Shown here: positions 23,803-33,814 of the stretch, piece by piece
Layout of the letters: every line of letters begins with the position of its first letter
How positions within the stretch are numbered: the first letter of the stretch is position 1
Assembly: GCF_014636275.1 (NCBI RefSeq)
Contig: NZ_BMEB01000002.1
Span: forward strand, 744,001-808,000
Length of the DNA: 64,000 bases
Direction: 5' to 3'
From: Cellulomonas carbonis
GTDB lineage: Bacteria; Actinomycetota; Actinomycetes; Actinomycetales; Cellulomonadaceae
Notes under the pieces: generated by a model
The model's database searches: none
Seen by the model: only the letters and a program-made list of their open reading frames with translations
What the model was told of the DNA's origin: nothing
Program-made: the position numbers and the translations under genes

Positions 23803-26309
23803 CGCCCGACCTCCTCGTAGCTCGCCGGCTCGACGTCGGCGGGAGCGGCCTCGGGGGCGGAGGACGTGGGCCCGCCGGTCGAGGCCGGGTCGTCGTCGTC
23901 CGTGAGCGACGTGCGGATCCGCATGCCGTAGAACGAGCGGTGCACGAAGAACGCGGCGATCGCGAAGAACACCGCGGCGAGCGTCGTGACGAGCGTCTGC
24001 CGGCCCTGGTCGGCGAGCACGACGGCGAGCTCGACCGCGAGGAGGCCGAACAGCGTCGTGAACTTGATGACCGGGTTGAGCGCGACGGACGACGTGTCCT
24101 TGTAGGGGTCGCCGACCGTGTCGCCGACGATGGTCGCGTCGTGCAGCGCGGTGCCCTTGGCGTGCAGGTCGACCTCGACGATCTTCTTCGCGTTGTCCCA
24201 CGCGCCGCCCGCGTTCGCCATGAAGATCGCCTGGTAGAGGCCGAACACGGCGATCGACACGAGGTAGCCGATGAAGAAGAACGGCTCGACGAACGCGAAC
24301 GACAGCGTCAGGAAGAACACGCCGAGGAACATGTTGAGCATGCCCTGCTGCGCGTACTGCGTGCAGATCTCGACGACGCGGCGCGAGTCCGCCTCGGACG
24401 CCTTGGCCTCGCCGTCGAGGCGGATCGTCGTCCGGATGAACTCCACCGCGCGGTAGGCGCCCGTCGTCACCGCCTGGATCGACGCCCCGGTGAACCAGTA
24501 GATGACCGCGCCACCGGTCACGAGGCCGAGCAGGAGCGGCGCGTGCATGAGCGACAGGTTCGCCATGCCCTCGGTGAGGCCGCCCGTGAGTGCCATGATG
24601 ATCGAGAAGATCATCGTCATCGCGCCGACGACGGCGGTGCCGATGAGGACCGGCTTCGCGGTGGCCTTGAAGGTGTTGCCCGCGCCGTCGTTCTCCTCGA
24701 GCATCTGCTTGGCGGTGTCCCACCGGACGTCGAAGCCGTGCTCGCGCCGGATCTCGTCCTCGACGCCCTCGACCTCCTCGATGACCGAGAGCTCGTAGAC
24801 GCTCTGCGCGTTGTCCGTGACGGGCCCGTACGAGTCGACCGCGATCGTCACCGGGCCCATGCTCAGGAAGCCGAACGCCACGAGGCCGAAGGCGAAGATC
24901 GCGGGCGCGACCATGTACGCGTCGAGTCCCAGGTCGCTGATGAGGAACGCGCCGCCCATGAGGCCGACGACGACGATCCCGAGCCAGAACGCCGAGAAGT
25001 TGCCGGCGACGAGGCCGGACAGGATGTTGAGCGACGCGCCGCCCTGGCGCGAGCTCTTGACGACCTCGCGCACGTGCTTGCTGTGCGTCGAGGTGAACGT
25101 CTTGACGAGCTCGGGGATGAGCGCGCCCGCGAGGGTGCCGCAGCTGATGATCGTCGAGAGCTTCCACCACATGCCGTCGGTCGTGCTCGGGGCGAGCACG
25201 ACGTACGTCGTCAGGTAGGTCGCGGCGATCGAGACGACCGAGGTGACCCACACGAGCGACGTGAGCGGCTTCTCGAAGTCCATCCGCTCGGCGCCGCGGT
25301 AGCGCGCCGTGGTCCACGCGTCGTTCGCGAGGTAGGACAGCGCCGAGGCGACGACCATGACCGCGCGCACGACGAAGATCCACACCAGGAGCGCGGCCTG
25401 GACCGCGGGCTCGCCGACGCCCAGGAGCACGAACGTCACGAGCGCGACGCCCGTCACGCCGTAGGTCTCGAAGCCGTCCGCGCTCGGGCCCACCGAGTCG
25501 CCCGCGTTGTCGCCCGTGCAGTCGGCGATGACGCCCGGGTTCCGTGCGTCGTCCTCCTTGATCTTGAAGGCGATCTTCATGAGGTCGGAGCCGATGTCGG
25601 CGATCTTCGTGAAGATCCCGCCCGCGATGCGCAGCGCCGAGGCGCCGAGGGACTCGCCGATCGCGAAGCCGATGAAGCACGCGCCCGCGAGGTCGGCCGG
25701 GAGGAACAGCAGGATCACGAGCATCATGAACAGCTCGAGGCTGATCAGGACCATGCCGATCGACATGCCGGACCGCATCGGGATCCGGTGCACCGGGAGC
25801 GGCTTGCCCTCGAGCGCCGCGAAGGCGGTGCGGGCGTTCGCGAACGTGTTGACGCGGATGCCGAACCACGCCACCGAGTACGAGCCCGCCATCCCGACGA
25901 GGCTGAACGCGATGACGACGGCGACGCGGCCCCACGGCAGCCCGACGAGGAACCCGTAGTAGACGACGATCACCGAGGCGATGAAGCCCCACAGGACCAG
26001 CAGGAACTTGCCCTGCTGGACGAGGTACGCCTTGCAGGTCGAGTAGATGAGCTCGGCGACCTCGCGCATCGACGTGTGCACGGGCAGCCGGCGCAGCTGC
26101 AGGAACGTCGCGACGCCGAAGCCGAGGCCCAGGACGCACACGCCCAGGCCCAGCACGAGCAGCATCCGGCCGGACAGGCCGCCGAGCACGGTCACGGTCG
26201 ACAGGTCGGGGAGGATCAGGTTGACCTCGCCCCCGTGCCCGCCGCCCGAGCCGCCCTCGGCGGCGACGATCCGGGTGACCACCTGGTCGACCACGGCGCT
26301 GTGGGCCAT
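23799..26309 (-). CDS. hppA: Membrane-bound proton-translocating pyrophosphatase (divergent clade)
   Basis: The 836-residue integral membrane protein couples PPi hydrolysis to ion transport. It has about 16 hydrophobic helices and variant active-site motifs: DIGSDLMKIAFKIKEDDARN in place of the usual DVGADL...EDDPRN, and TGDNAGDSVGPSADGFETYG in place of GDNVGD...ADLFESY. The helix-12 marker reads GNTFKA with Lys548, indicating K+-independence. From memory, such variant motifs define a divergent H+-pumping, Na+-regulated clade studied in Cellulomonas fimi and Chlorobium. It is divergent from ppdK, linking PPi production and use. The ATG at 26309 follows GAGAGGGA. Confidence 0.95.
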   Translation of the reverse strand: MAHSAVVDQVVTRIVAAEGGSGGGHGGEVNLILPDLSTVTVLGGLSGRMLLVLGLGVCVLGLGFGVATFLQLRRLPVHTSMREVAELIYSTCKAYLVQQGKFLLVLWGFIASVIVVYYGFLVGLPWGRVAVVIAFSLVGMAGSYSVAWFGIRVNTFANARTAFAALEGKPLPVHRIPMRSGMSIGMVLISLELFMMLVILLFLPADLAGACFIGFAIGESLGASALRIAGGIFTKIADIGSDLMKIAFKIKEDDARNPGVIADCTGDNAGDSVGPSADGFETYGVTGVALVTFVLLGVGEPAVQAALLVWIFVVRAVMVVASALSYLANDAWTTARYRGAERMDFEKPLTSLVWVTSVVSIAATYLTTYVVLAPSTTDGMWWKLSTIISCGTLAGALIPELVKTFTSTHSKHVREVVKSSRQGGASLNILSGLVAGNFSAFWLGIVVVGLMGGAFLISDLGLDAYMVAPAIFAFGLVAFGFLSMGPVTIAVDSYGPVTDNAQSVYELSVIEEVEGVEDEIRREHGFDVRWDTAKQMLEENDGAGNTFKATAKPVLIGTAVVGAMTMIFSIIMALTGGLTEGMANLSLMHAPLLLGLVTGGAVIYWFTGASIQAVTTGAYRAVEFIRTTIRLDGEAKASEADSRRVVEICTQYAQQGMLNMFLGVFFLTLSFAFVEPFFFIGYLVSIAVFGLYQAIFMANAGGAWDNAKKIVEVDLHAKGTALHDATIVGDTVGDPYKDTSSVALNPVIKFTTLFGLLAVELAVVLADQGRQTLVTTLAAVFFAIAAFFVHRSFYGMRIRTSLTDDDDPASTGGPTSSAPEAAPADVEPASYEEVGR

Positions 26310-26517
26310 GTCGTCGTCCCTCTCGCAGAAGTCCGACGGGCCAGCCCTGGTCCCGGTTCCATCGACCCGTCGGTGATGTCGCGCACCTCCACGCTAGGGA
26401 CGGGTCGGTGCGTACGGCCGGGACCGAGGTCCCCTCCCACCCCGGGGCGGGCAGGAGCACCCTGGGAGGACGTGACGGCGGCAACGGGGCCGCCGTCCGG
26501 TGAGAGAGGGACGTCTC

Positions 26518-29235
<2,718 letters not shown>

Positions 29236-29284
29236 GCGGCGGCCGGCCCGGCGCCCGTCACGGGCCCGTCAGGTGCCCGTAGCA

Positions 29285-29327
29285 GGGGGCCGTCGCCCTC
29301 CGGCGGCCACCCGTGGTGACGGCCCCC
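29285..29327 (+). terminator. First of two hairpins after ppdK
   Basis: A 10-bp stem (29285-29294 with 29318-29327) encloses a 23-nt loop that contains a smaller hairpin. Confidence 0.55.
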
Positions 29328-29330
29328 GCC

Positions 29331-29366
29331 CGGTGGGGTCCGCGTCCCAGGACGCGGGCCCCACCG
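29331..29366 (+). terminator. Second, stronger hairpin after ppdK
   Basis: A 17-bp complementary pair (29331-29347 with 29350-29366, one G-U) leaves a minimal loop and makes a very stable terminator upstream of the DUF368 gene promoter. Confidence 0.75.
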
Positions 29367-29428
29367 GTGCGTCCGCCGCTCCGTCCGTCCGCCCGCCGGT
29401 CCGTCCCGCCGTCGGCGCGCGTGATCGG

Positions 29429-29434
29429 TAGGCT
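29429..29434 (+). promoter_or_regulatory. -10 box TAGGCT, leaderless DUF368 gene
   Basis: TAGGCT ends 8 nt before the GTG at 29443, with no ribosome binding site between. Confidence 0.6.
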
Positions 29435-29442
29435 CGAGCCGC

Positions 29443-30459
29443 GTGACGACGAATCGGACGAACCGACCGACCGGCCCCGCCGACGACGAGCCGGACGCGG
29501 TCGCGCCGCACCACGCACCGCCCCGCGGCTGGGGCGAGCGCCTCGGGCTCGTGGGGCGCGGCGCGCTCATCGGGGCGGCGGAGATCGTCCCCGGCGTCAG
29601 CGGCGGCACGATCGCGCTCCTCGTCGGCGTCTACGAGACCCTCATCCGCTCCGCGGGCCACCTCGTCCGCGGTGTCGCGACGTCGCTCGCGCGGCTCGGC
29701 GGGCGGCGCGACCCCGGCGCGGCGCGCCACCACCTGCGGCAGGTCCGCTGGGGTGCCGTGCTGCCGATCGGGCTCGGCATGGTCACCGCCGTCGTGCTCG
29801 GCGCGCGGCTCCTCGAGCCCGTGCTCGAGGACCACCCCACCGGTGCCCGCGCCGTCTTCGCCGGGCTCATCCTCGCGTCGCTGGTCGTCCCCGCGCGCAT
29901 GGTCGGCGGGCGCTGGACCCCGGGCGAGGTCCTCGTCGGGCTGCTCGCCGCGGCCGCGGCCTTCGCGCTCACCGGGATCCCGCCGGCCGCCGAGCAGGAG
30001 CCCTCGCCGCTCGTCGTCGCGGCCGCGGCCGCCGTCGCGGTGTGCGCGCTCGTGCTGCCCGGGATCTCGGGCTCGTTCCTCCTGCTCACGCTCGGGCTGT
30101 ACCAGCCGACGATCGCCGCGGTGAACGACCGCGACCTCGGCTACCTCGGCGTGTTCGCGCTCGGCGCCGTCCTCGGCCTCTCGGTGTTCGTGAGCGGCCT
30201 GCAGTGGCTGCTCGAGCACCGCCACCGGATCACGCTCGTCGTCATGACCGGTCTCATGGCGGGGTCGCTGCGCGCGCTGTGGCCGTGGCAGGACGACGAG
30301 CGTGGTCTCCTCGCCCCGGGCGACGACGTCGGGCTCGTCGTCGCGCTCGTGGTCGCCGGGGCCGCCGTGGTCGGTGCCCTGCTCGTGCTCGAGGCGCGGG
30401 CCGAGCGCGCCGCGGCACCGGTCGGACGGCACGAGGCGGCCGACGAGCCGTCGGTCTGA
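29443..30459 (+). CDS. DUF368 (PopT-like) membrane transporter
   Basis: The 338-residue protein has a polar N-terminus of about 35 residues and eight to ten hydrophobic helices. It carries the duplicated family signatures AAEIVPGVSGGTIALLVGVYE and VLPGISGSFLLLTLGLYQP. DUF368 proteins were recently identified as polyprenyl-phosphate (undecaprenyl-phosphate) translocases, called PopT, which recycle the lipid carrier for cell-wall synthesis. That role is inferred here from family membership. The start is at GTG 29443 (leaderless). The polar C-terminal tail is short. Confidence 0.88.
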   Translation: MTTNRTNRPTGPADDEPDAVAPHHAPPRGWGERLGLVGRGALIGAAEIVPGVSGGTIALLVGVYETLIRSAGHLVRGVATSLARLGGRRDPGAARHHLRQVRWGAVLPIGLGMVTAVVLGARLLEPVLEDHPTGARAVFAGLILASLVVPARMVGGRWTPGEVLVGLLAAAAAFALTGIPPAAEQEPSPLVVAAAAAVAVCALVLPGISGSFLLLTLGLYQPTIAAVNDRDLGYLGVFALGAVLGLSVFVSGLQWLLEHRHRITLVVMTGLMAGSLRALWPWQDDERGLLAPGDDVGLVVALVVAGAAVVGALLVLEARAERAAAPVGRHEAADEPSV

Positions 30460-30566
30460 CGCGCACGGGGCGCGACCAGGTGCCGTCCGCGCGCGGGCTC
30501 GTTAGCGTCGAGGTCGCGCCCGGGGGAGCCGGGTGCCCCGACCGTCCCCGACCCACGGAGGTCCCC

Positions 30567-31004
30567 ATGACCACGCGCCACGCCCGCACCGCATGGAACG
30601 GCACGCTGCAGGACGGATCCGGCCAGGTCGAGCTGAGCAGCTCGAAGGTCGGCACGTTCGACGTCTCGTGGCCGCGCCGCACCTCGGAGGAGGCGGGTGG
30701 CGTCACCTCGCCCGAGGAGCTCATCGCGGCGGCGCACTCGTCGTGCTTCGCGATGCAGCTGTCCGCGCTCATCGGGCAGGCGGGCGGCACGCCGCAGTCG
30801 CTCGAGGTGTCGGCCGACGTGTCCTTCGCGCCGGACCCGGCCGGCGGCTTCCACATCGACGGGATCCAGCTCACGGTCCGCGGCGAGGTCGACGGCCTCG
30901 ACGAGGAGGGGTTCCTCGCGGCCGCGCGCGAGGCCAAGGACACCTGCCCCGTGAGCAAGGCGCTCACCGGCACGACCATCTCGCTCGACGCGTCGCTCGC
31001 CTGA
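30567..31004 (+). CDS. OsmC-family peroxidase
   Basis: The 145-residue protein carries the two redox Cys of the OsmC/Ohr family: one in AAHSSCFAMQLS on the central helix and one in DTCPVSKALTG near the C-terminus. The N-terminal strand RTAWNGTLQDGSGQVELSS fits OsmC rather than Ohr. It reduces organic hydroperoxides in the cytosol. ACGGAGG precedes the ATG at 30567. A TAGCGT hexamer about 60 nt upstream may be its -10. A strong hairpin follows. Confidence 0.93.
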   Translation: MTTRHARTAWNGTLQDGSGQVELSSSKVGTFDVSWPRRTSEEAGGVTSPEELIAAAHSSCFAMQLSALIGQAGGTPQSLEVSADVSFAPDPAGGFHIDGIQLTVRGEVDGLDEEGFLAAAREAKDTCPVSKALTGTTISLDASLA

Positions 31005-31023
31005 CGCCGCCACCGCCGCGGCA

Positions 31024-31057
31024 CGACGCCCCCGCACCGTCCGGTGCGGGGGCGTCG
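31024..31057. terminator. Bidirectional hairpin terminator between osmC-type and adh genes
   Basis: A 16-bp perfect complementary pair (31024-31039 with 31042-31057) lies between convergent stops. Confidence 0.8.
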
Positions 31058-31068
31058 TCGTCCGGGGG

Positions 31069-32274
31069 TCAGCCGGCCTTGGGCAGCGCCGGGTCGAGCA
31101 CGACCTTGATGCAGCCGTCCTCCTTCTTCTGGAACGTCTCGTACCAGGCCGGTGCGTCCTCGAGGGGCACGCGGTGCGTCCGCAGGTCGAGCACGCCCAG
31201 CGGGTCGTCGTCGCGCTGGAGGACGGGCAGGATCTCGTCGCGCCACGCCTGGACGTTCGCCTGGCCCATCCGGACGGTCACCTGCTTGTCGAAGAGCTCC
31301 ATCATGGGCAGCGGGTCCGCGGTGCCGCCGTACACGCCCGAGAGCGACAGCGTCCCGCCGCGCCGCACCGTCGAGATCGCGGTGTAGAGCGCCGCGAGCC
31401 GGTCGAGCCCCGCGGTCTCCATGGCCTTGCGGCCCATCGCGTCGGGCAGCAGCGCGGTGGCGCGTCCCATCGCCTCGGCGACGGGTGAGCCGTGCGCCTC
31501 CATGCCGACGGCGTCGATGACGGACTCGGGCCCGCGCCCGTCGGTGAGGTCGCGGATCGCCGTCGGGACGTCGTCGACGTCGCGCAGGTCGATCGTCTCG
31601 ACGCCGTGCCGGCGCGCCATCGCGAGCCGCTCGGTGACGAGGTCCACGCCGATCACGCGCTCGGCGCCCAGGAAGCGGGCGACGCGCGAGGCCATCTGCC
31701 CGATCGGCCCCAGGCCGATGACCGCGACCGTCCCGCCCGGCCGGACGTCCGCGTACCGCACCGCCTGCCACGCCGTGGGCACGACGTCGGACAGGTACAG
31801 CCAGCGCTCGTCGGGCGAGCCGTCGTCGGGCACCACGATCGGGCCGTACTGCGCCTGAGGCACCCGCAGGTACTCCGCCTGGCCGCCCGCGACGTGCCCG
31901 TAGAGCTTGGTGTAGCCGAACAGGGAAGCTCCCTTGGACGCGTGCCGGTTCTGCGTCGTCTCGCACTGCGTGGGCAGGCCGCGCGTGCACATGAAGCAGT
32001 GCCCGCACGCGATGACGAACGGCACGACGACGCGGTCGCCGACGCGCAGGTTCGTCACCTCGGGGCCGACCTCCTCGACCACGCCCATGGGCTCGTGGCC
32101 GAGGATGTCGCCCTTGTCGATGAACATCCCGAGCGTCGAGTACAGGTGCAGGTCGGAGCCGCAGATCGCGGTCGACGTGATGCGGACGACGGCGTCCGTG
32201 GGTTCGACGATCTGCGGGTCCGGGACCGTCTCGACGGAGAGCTTCTCGTTTCCCTGCCAGGTGAGTGCACGCAC
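31069..32274 (-). CDS. Zinc-dependent alcohol dehydrogenase (MDR superfamily)
   Basis: The 401-residue protein binds catalytic zinc through CGSDLH and GHEPMGVVEEVG. Structural zinc is bound through CGHCFMCTRGLPTQC, and NAD(P) through IGLGPIGQMASRVARFLGAERVIGVD. Its length and the insert around TKLYGHVAGGQAEYLRVP resemble the glutathione-independent formaldehyde dehydrogenase/threonine dehydrogenase-like subgroup common in soil actinobacteria, but the substrate is not determined. The GTG at 32274 has GGAGGA upstream. It is divergent from the DUF2975 operon and convergent with the OsmC gene. Confidence 0.9.
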   Translation of the reverse strand: MRALTWQGNEKLSVETVPDPQIVEPTDAVVRITSTAICGSDLHLYSTLGMFIDKGDILGHEPMGVVEEVGPEVTNLRVGDRVVVPFVIACGHCFMCTRGLPTQCETTQNRHASKGASLFGYTKLYGHVAGGQAEYLRVPQAQYGPIVVPDDGSPDERWLYLSDVVPTAWQAVRYADVRPGGTVAVIGLGPIGQMASRVARFLGAERVIGVDLVTERLAMARRHGVETIDLRDVDDVPTAIRDLTDGRGPESVIDAVGMEAHGSPVAEAMGRATALLPDAMGRKAMETAGLDRLAALYTAISTVRRGGTLSLSGVYGGTADPLPMMELFDKQVTVRMGQANVQAWRDEILPVLQRDDDPLGVLDLRTHRVPLEDAPAWYETFQKKEDGCIKVVLDPALPKAG

Positions 32275-32427
32275 GGGTCCTCCACGGGTCGGGGACGGCC
32301 ACGGAGGTGCCCCGGCGGCCGTCCTCCCAGGTTCACCCGGGTCGTGGACCCGCGCGACCGGGGGCGCGCCCCGGGCGAACCCGCGCGAGCGACGCCACGC
32401 CGTCGGCACGCCCGGCCGGCGTCTCGA

Positions 32428-32456
32428 TTGACATTCGATAGGTGCGTCACCAGGCT
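32428..32456 (+). promoter_or_regulatory. Near-consensus promoter of the DUF2975-XRE-MOSC operon, with overlapping dyad
   Basis: TTGACA (32428-32433), a 17-nt spacer and CAGGCT (32451-32456) are followed by 6 nt and the ATG at 32463, so the mRNA is leaderless. A quasi-palindrome TCGATTGACATTCGA covers the -35 and could be the operator of the XRE-type protein encoded downstream. Confidence 0.7.
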
Positions 32457-32462
32457 CACCGC

Positions 32463-32960
32463 ATGAACCTCACGATCACGGCGGTGCGCCTGCTGCGGGT
32501 GCTCCTCGCGCTGCTGCTTCTCGCGGCGCTGGTCGGGCAGACGCTGTCGTGGCCCGGCCAGATCGCGAGCGTCACGCAGGACGAGCCGGCGCTCGCGCCC
32601 CTGCGCTGGCCCCTGACCGCCGTGGCGGTGCTCGTGCTCGTGTGCGTCGAGGTCGTGATCGTCTGCACGTGGCGCCTGCTGGGGATGGTCGTCGCCGACC
32701 GCATCTTCCGCCGCGACGCGTTCGGCTGGGTCGACGGGATCGTGTGGGCCGTGACCGTCGGGTGGCTCCTGCTCGCGGCGGGTGCGCTCGCGCTCGGCGT
32801 CACGATCTACGTCACGCCCGAGCTGCGGGACCCCGGCGTCCCGATCGCGATGGGCGGCATGGTCCTCGTGGGCGGCGTCGTCGTCCTGCTCATGGTCGTG
32901 ATGCGCGCGCTCCTGCGTCAGGCCGCCGCGCTGCGCGCAGACATGGACGAGGTGATCTGA
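32463..32960 (+). CDS. DUF2975 four-helix membrane protein
   Basis: The 165-residue protein has four hydrophobic helices and the segment VADRIFRRDAFGWVDGIVWA between helices 2 and 3, typical of DUF2975. Members are almost always encoded with a small XRE regulator, as here; their function is unknown. The start is at ATG 32463 directly at the predicted transcription start. The stop overlaps the next ATG by one base (TGATG). Confidence 0.85.
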   Translation: MNLTITAVRLLRVLLALLLLAALVGQTLSWPGQIASVTQDEPALAPLRWPLTAVAVLVLVCVEVVIVCTWRLLGMVVADRIFRRDAFGWVDGIVWAVTVGWLLLAAGALALGVTIYVTPELRDPGVPIAMGGMVLVGGVVVLLMVVMRALLRQAAALRADMDEVI

Positions 32961-33166
32961 TGCCGATCGTCGTCCGCATCGACGTCGAGCTGGCCCGCCG
33001 CAAGATGAGCGTCGGCGAGTTCGCCGAGCGCGTGGGGCTGACGCCCGCGAACGTCGCGGTGCTCAAGAACGGCCGGGCGAAGGCGGTGCGGTTCAGCACG
33101 CTCGAGGCGATGTGCCGCGTGCTCGGGTGCCAGCCGGGCGACCTGCTCGAGTACGTCGAGGAGTGA
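32960..33166 (+). CDS. Small XRE/Cro-type helix-turn-helix regulator (YozG-like)
   Basis: The 68-residue protein is a single helix-turn-helix domain: MSVGEFAERVGLTPANVAVLKNGRAKAVRFSTLEAMCRVLGCQPGDLLEYVEE in several helices, ending with the family-typical GDLLEY. It is the usual partner of DUF2975 proteins and probably autoregulates through the dyad over the -35 box at 32428. The ATG overlaps the upstream stop, with GAGGTGA as ribosome binding site. Its own stop overlaps the GTG of the MOSC gene. Confidence 0.9.
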   Translation: MPIVVRIDVELARRKMSVGEFAERVGLTPANVAVLKNGRAKAVRFSTLEAMCRVLGCQPGDLLEYVEE

Positions 33167-33750
33167 CCGACACCAGGCCCGCGACGGCCTACCGCTACGA
33201 CGTCGAGGTGCTGCACCTGCTCGTCTCGCCCGAGCACGCGTACTTCGGCCGCCCGCGCGACGGCGCGGCCGACGTCCCCACGACCGACGCCGACCGGGTC
33301 GACGTCGTCGCGGGGAAGGGGATCGTCGGGGACCGGTTCTACGGCAAGGCCGCGCACATGGACGCCGCCGTCACGCTCATCGCCGTCGAGGGCCTCGAGG
33401 CGATCGCCGCCGAGCTCGGCACGGCTCCGTTCGACCCGCTGCTCGCACGCCGCAACGTCGTCCTGCGGGGTGCGCAGCTCGCGCCGCTGCTGGGGGAGGA
33501 GATCGCGATCGAGTCGCGCGGCGACGTCGTCCGGCTGCGCCCGGGCCGTCAGGCCAACCCGTGCGCCTGGATGGACCGCGTGCTCGCGCCCGGCGCCCAC
33601 CGCGCGATGCGGGGGCGCGGCGGCGTGCGGTGCATGCCGCTGACGACGGGCGTGCTGCACCGCGGTCCGGCGACCCTCGTGAGCCCCGTGCCGCTGGACC
33701 CGGCCCGCGCGGGCGAGGCGGCCGTCCGGCCCGCGTCGCGCCTGCCGTAG
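33163..33750 (+). CDS. MOSC domain-containing protein
   Basis: The 195-residue protein resembles MOSC (molybdenum cofactor sulfurase C-terminal) domains. It has GIVGDRFYGKAAHMDAAVTLI, then ARRNVVLRGAQLAPLLGEEIAI and the Cys region RQANPCAWMDRVLAPG. MOSC proteins bind sulfur-carrying molybdenum cofactor or conjugate it to partners. The GTG at 33163 overlaps the XRE stop (GTGA), so it is the third gene of the operon; a functional link to DUF2975/XRE is not obvious. The C-terminal 60 residues are Arg/Pro-rich. Confidence 0.8.
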   Translation: MTDTRPATAYRYDVEVLHLLVSPEHAYFGRPRDGAADVPTTDADRVDVVAGKGIVGDRFYGKAAHMDAAVTLIAVEGLEAIAAELGTAPFDPLLARRNVVLRGAQLAPLLGEEIAIESRGDVVRLRPGRQANPCAWMDRVLAPGAHRAMRGRGGVRCMPLTTGVLHRGPATLVSPVPLDPARAGEAAVRPASRLP

Positions 33751-33802
33751 CCCGCGTCGTCCGGACCACGGTCCTGCCCGCCGGGTCCCAGGGGCCGCGT
33801 GG

Positions 33803-33808
33803 CAGGAT
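33803..33808 (+). promoter_or_regulatory. -10 box CAGGAT, leaderless FAD/Fe-S gene
   Basis: CAGGAT ends 6 nt before the GTG at 33815; the intervening bases are all C, so no ribosome binding site exists. Confidence 0.5.
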
Positions 33809-33814
33809 CCCCCC

